Made by a program: the position numbers and the translations under genes. Below are positions 13,610 through 14,633 of a stretch of 14,633 nt of DNA, piece after piece (the stretch's first letter is position 1; each line of letters opens with the position of its first letter). This DNA comes from Opitutia bacterium (GTDB lineage Bacteria > Verrucomicrobiota > Verrucomicrobiia > Opitutales > JANYEO01). The notes under the pieces are model-generated. The model saw only the letters and a list, made by a program, of their open reading frames with translations, was not told the origin of the DNA and ran no database searches. The stretch spans positions 1 through 14,633 of the forward strand of contig JANYEO010000198.1 of NCBI GenBank assembly GCA_025363025.1, read 5' to 3'.

Positions 13610-14633
13610 ATGAACTGGCAACGTTATAAAACCCATACCCTTGCGGTTCCCGAGCTTGGCTTTATGCTCGACATCAGCCGCGTACCCTTTCCTGAAGGCT
13701 ATTTTGCTGAGATGGAGGCTGCTGTTCAGGTGGCTTACACGCAAATGGAGGCTCTAGAAAAAGGAGCCATTGCCAACCCGAATGAAGAACGTATGGTAGG
13801 CCATTATTGGCTAAGAGATGCGGCTTTGGCCCCTTCAACCGAGCTTAAGGAAGCTATTGAGGGCAATTTAGCGCATATCCATTCTTTTGCAAAAAAAGTT
13901 CATGAGGGGCAATTAAAAGGGGCCAGTGGAGCCTTTAAACATATTTTAGTTATTGGCATCGGGGGGTCGGCCTTGGGGCCTCAATTCGTAGGCCAAGCCC
14001 TAGGGTGCCCTGCTGGTGATAAATTAAGCCTACATTTCTTTGATAATACAGACCCAGAAGGGATAGATAACGTCCTGGCCACGCTTAAGGGGAAATTGGG
14101 CGAAACCCTCGTTGTTGTAACCTCAAAATCAGGCGGCACCCCAGAGACGCGCAATGGGATGCTGGAGGCCGAAGCCGCTTACCGGAAGGAAAAGCTCGAT
14201 TTTGTTAAGCATGCGGTCGCTATTACCGGTGTTGATAGCCTGCTTGATCAAAAAGCCGTTAAAGAAGGCTGGCTAGACCGCTTCCCCATGTGGGATTGGG
14301 TAGGGGGCCGCACGAGTGAGCTTGCAGCCGTTGGGCTTTTGCCGGCCGCCTTACAAGGGATTGATATTAATAGCTTTATCGCTGGGGCCAAAGCGATGGA
14401 TGAGGTTACCCGCAAGAGGGATACTAGCCAAAACCCCGCAGCTTTACTGGCCCTAATGTGGTACTTTATCACAGAAGGCAAGGGGAAGAAAGACATGGTC
14501 ATCTTGCCTTATAAAGACCGGTTAATGCTTTTCTCAAAATACCTCCAGCAATTAGTCATGGAGTCCCTGGGGAAAGAAAAAGATTTAGAAGGGCGTGTCG
14601 TCCATCAGGGCATCGCCGTTTATGGCAACAAAG
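13610..14633 (+). CDS. pgi: Glucose-6-phosphate isomerase, 3' part outside the window
   Basis: Interconverts glucose 6-phosphate and fructose 6-phosphate in glycolysis and gluconeogenesis. The open frame starts at ATG 13610 (MNWQRYKTHTLAVPELGF) and runs without a stop to the right edge, 341 codons. The sugar isomerase (SIS) fold is clear: HILVIGIGGSALGPQFVGQAL at about 107, FFDNTDPEG at about 144, VVTSKSGGTPETR at about 167, the first Pgi signature region WDWVGGRTSELAAVG at about 228, and LPYKDRLMLFSKYLQQLVME, then SLGKE, near 302-325, including the catalytic glutamate region. The second signature, with the catalytic lysine, is beyond the window. It is divergent from scpB across 133 bp. The N-terminal style matches enzymes of Verrucomicrobiota as I recall them. 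Confidence 0.93.
   Translation, partial: MNWQRYKTHTLAVPELGFMLDISRVPFPEGYFAEMEAAVQVAYTQMEALEKGAIANPNEERMVGHYWLRDAALAPSTELKEAIEGNLAHIHSFAKKVHEGQLKGASGAFKHILVIGIGGSALGPQFVGQALGCPAGDKLSLHFFDNTDPEGIDNVLATLKGKLGETLVVVTSKSGGTPETRNGMLEAEAAYRKEKLDFVKHAVAITGVDSLLDQKAVKEGWLDRFPMWDWVGGRTSELAAVGLLPAALQGIDINSFIAGAKAMDEVTRKRDTSQNPAALLALMWYFITEGKGKKDMVILPYKDRLMLFSKYLQQLVMESLGKEKDLEGRVVHQGIAVYGNK

Overview
This 14.6 kb window is a chromosomal stretch of a diderm bacterium with about 47% G+C. It makes lipid A (lpxB) and exports lipoproteins (Lol ABC transporter). The best guess is Verrucomicrobiota, Opitutia-like. The hints are the N-terminus of the glucose-6-phosphate isomerase, the form of ribosomal protein L28 with a Lys/Gly-rich insertion, a Gfo/Idh oxidoreductase near lpxB, and starts that mostly lack a Shine-Dalgarno sequence. 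This placement rests on recalled family resemblance, not on a search.

Layout. Bases 153-5195 read rightward: an RlmI-type 23S rRNA cytosine methyltransferase, lysyl-tRNA synthetase (lysS), then a tight pair of Lol permease and Lol ATPase. A GnnA-like sugar-nucleotide dehydrogenase (5430-6368) and lipid A disaccharide synthase lpxB (7531-8733) follow on the same strand. Two unrecognised leftward genes lie between them, one a small secreted proline-rich protein. Bases 8714-10576 read leftward: rpmB (L28), thyA and folA. thyA and folA together make dTMP and regenerate tetrahydrofolate. folA and lpxB overlap tail to tail. A DUF432 protein and an MscS channel form a rightward pair at 11079-12772. 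scpB (chromosome segregation) runs leftward at 12787-13476, and a glucose-6-phosphate isomerase gene starts at 13610 and runs off the right edge.

The most striking content is not coding. A family of palindromic, MITE-like repeats fills many of the gaps. Two full copies of about 195 bp (5193-5388 and 10783-10977, opposite orientations) have ends reading AGACCGCTGCATAATA or close variants. One has perfect 16-bp terminal inverted repeats and is flanked by the 7-bp direct repeat CATTAGA. Related palindromes or single ends lie after lysS, after thyA, at the 3' end of the 198-aa hypothetical gene, after the DUF432 gene, upstream of rpmB, and probably upstream of rlmI. In five places the element contains or touches the stop codon of the neighbouring gene. 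No transposase is present, so the elements would have to be moved in trans or be fixed structural elements acting at mRNA 3' ends.

No tRNA, rRNA, CRISPR array, phage gene or intact insertion sequence was seen.
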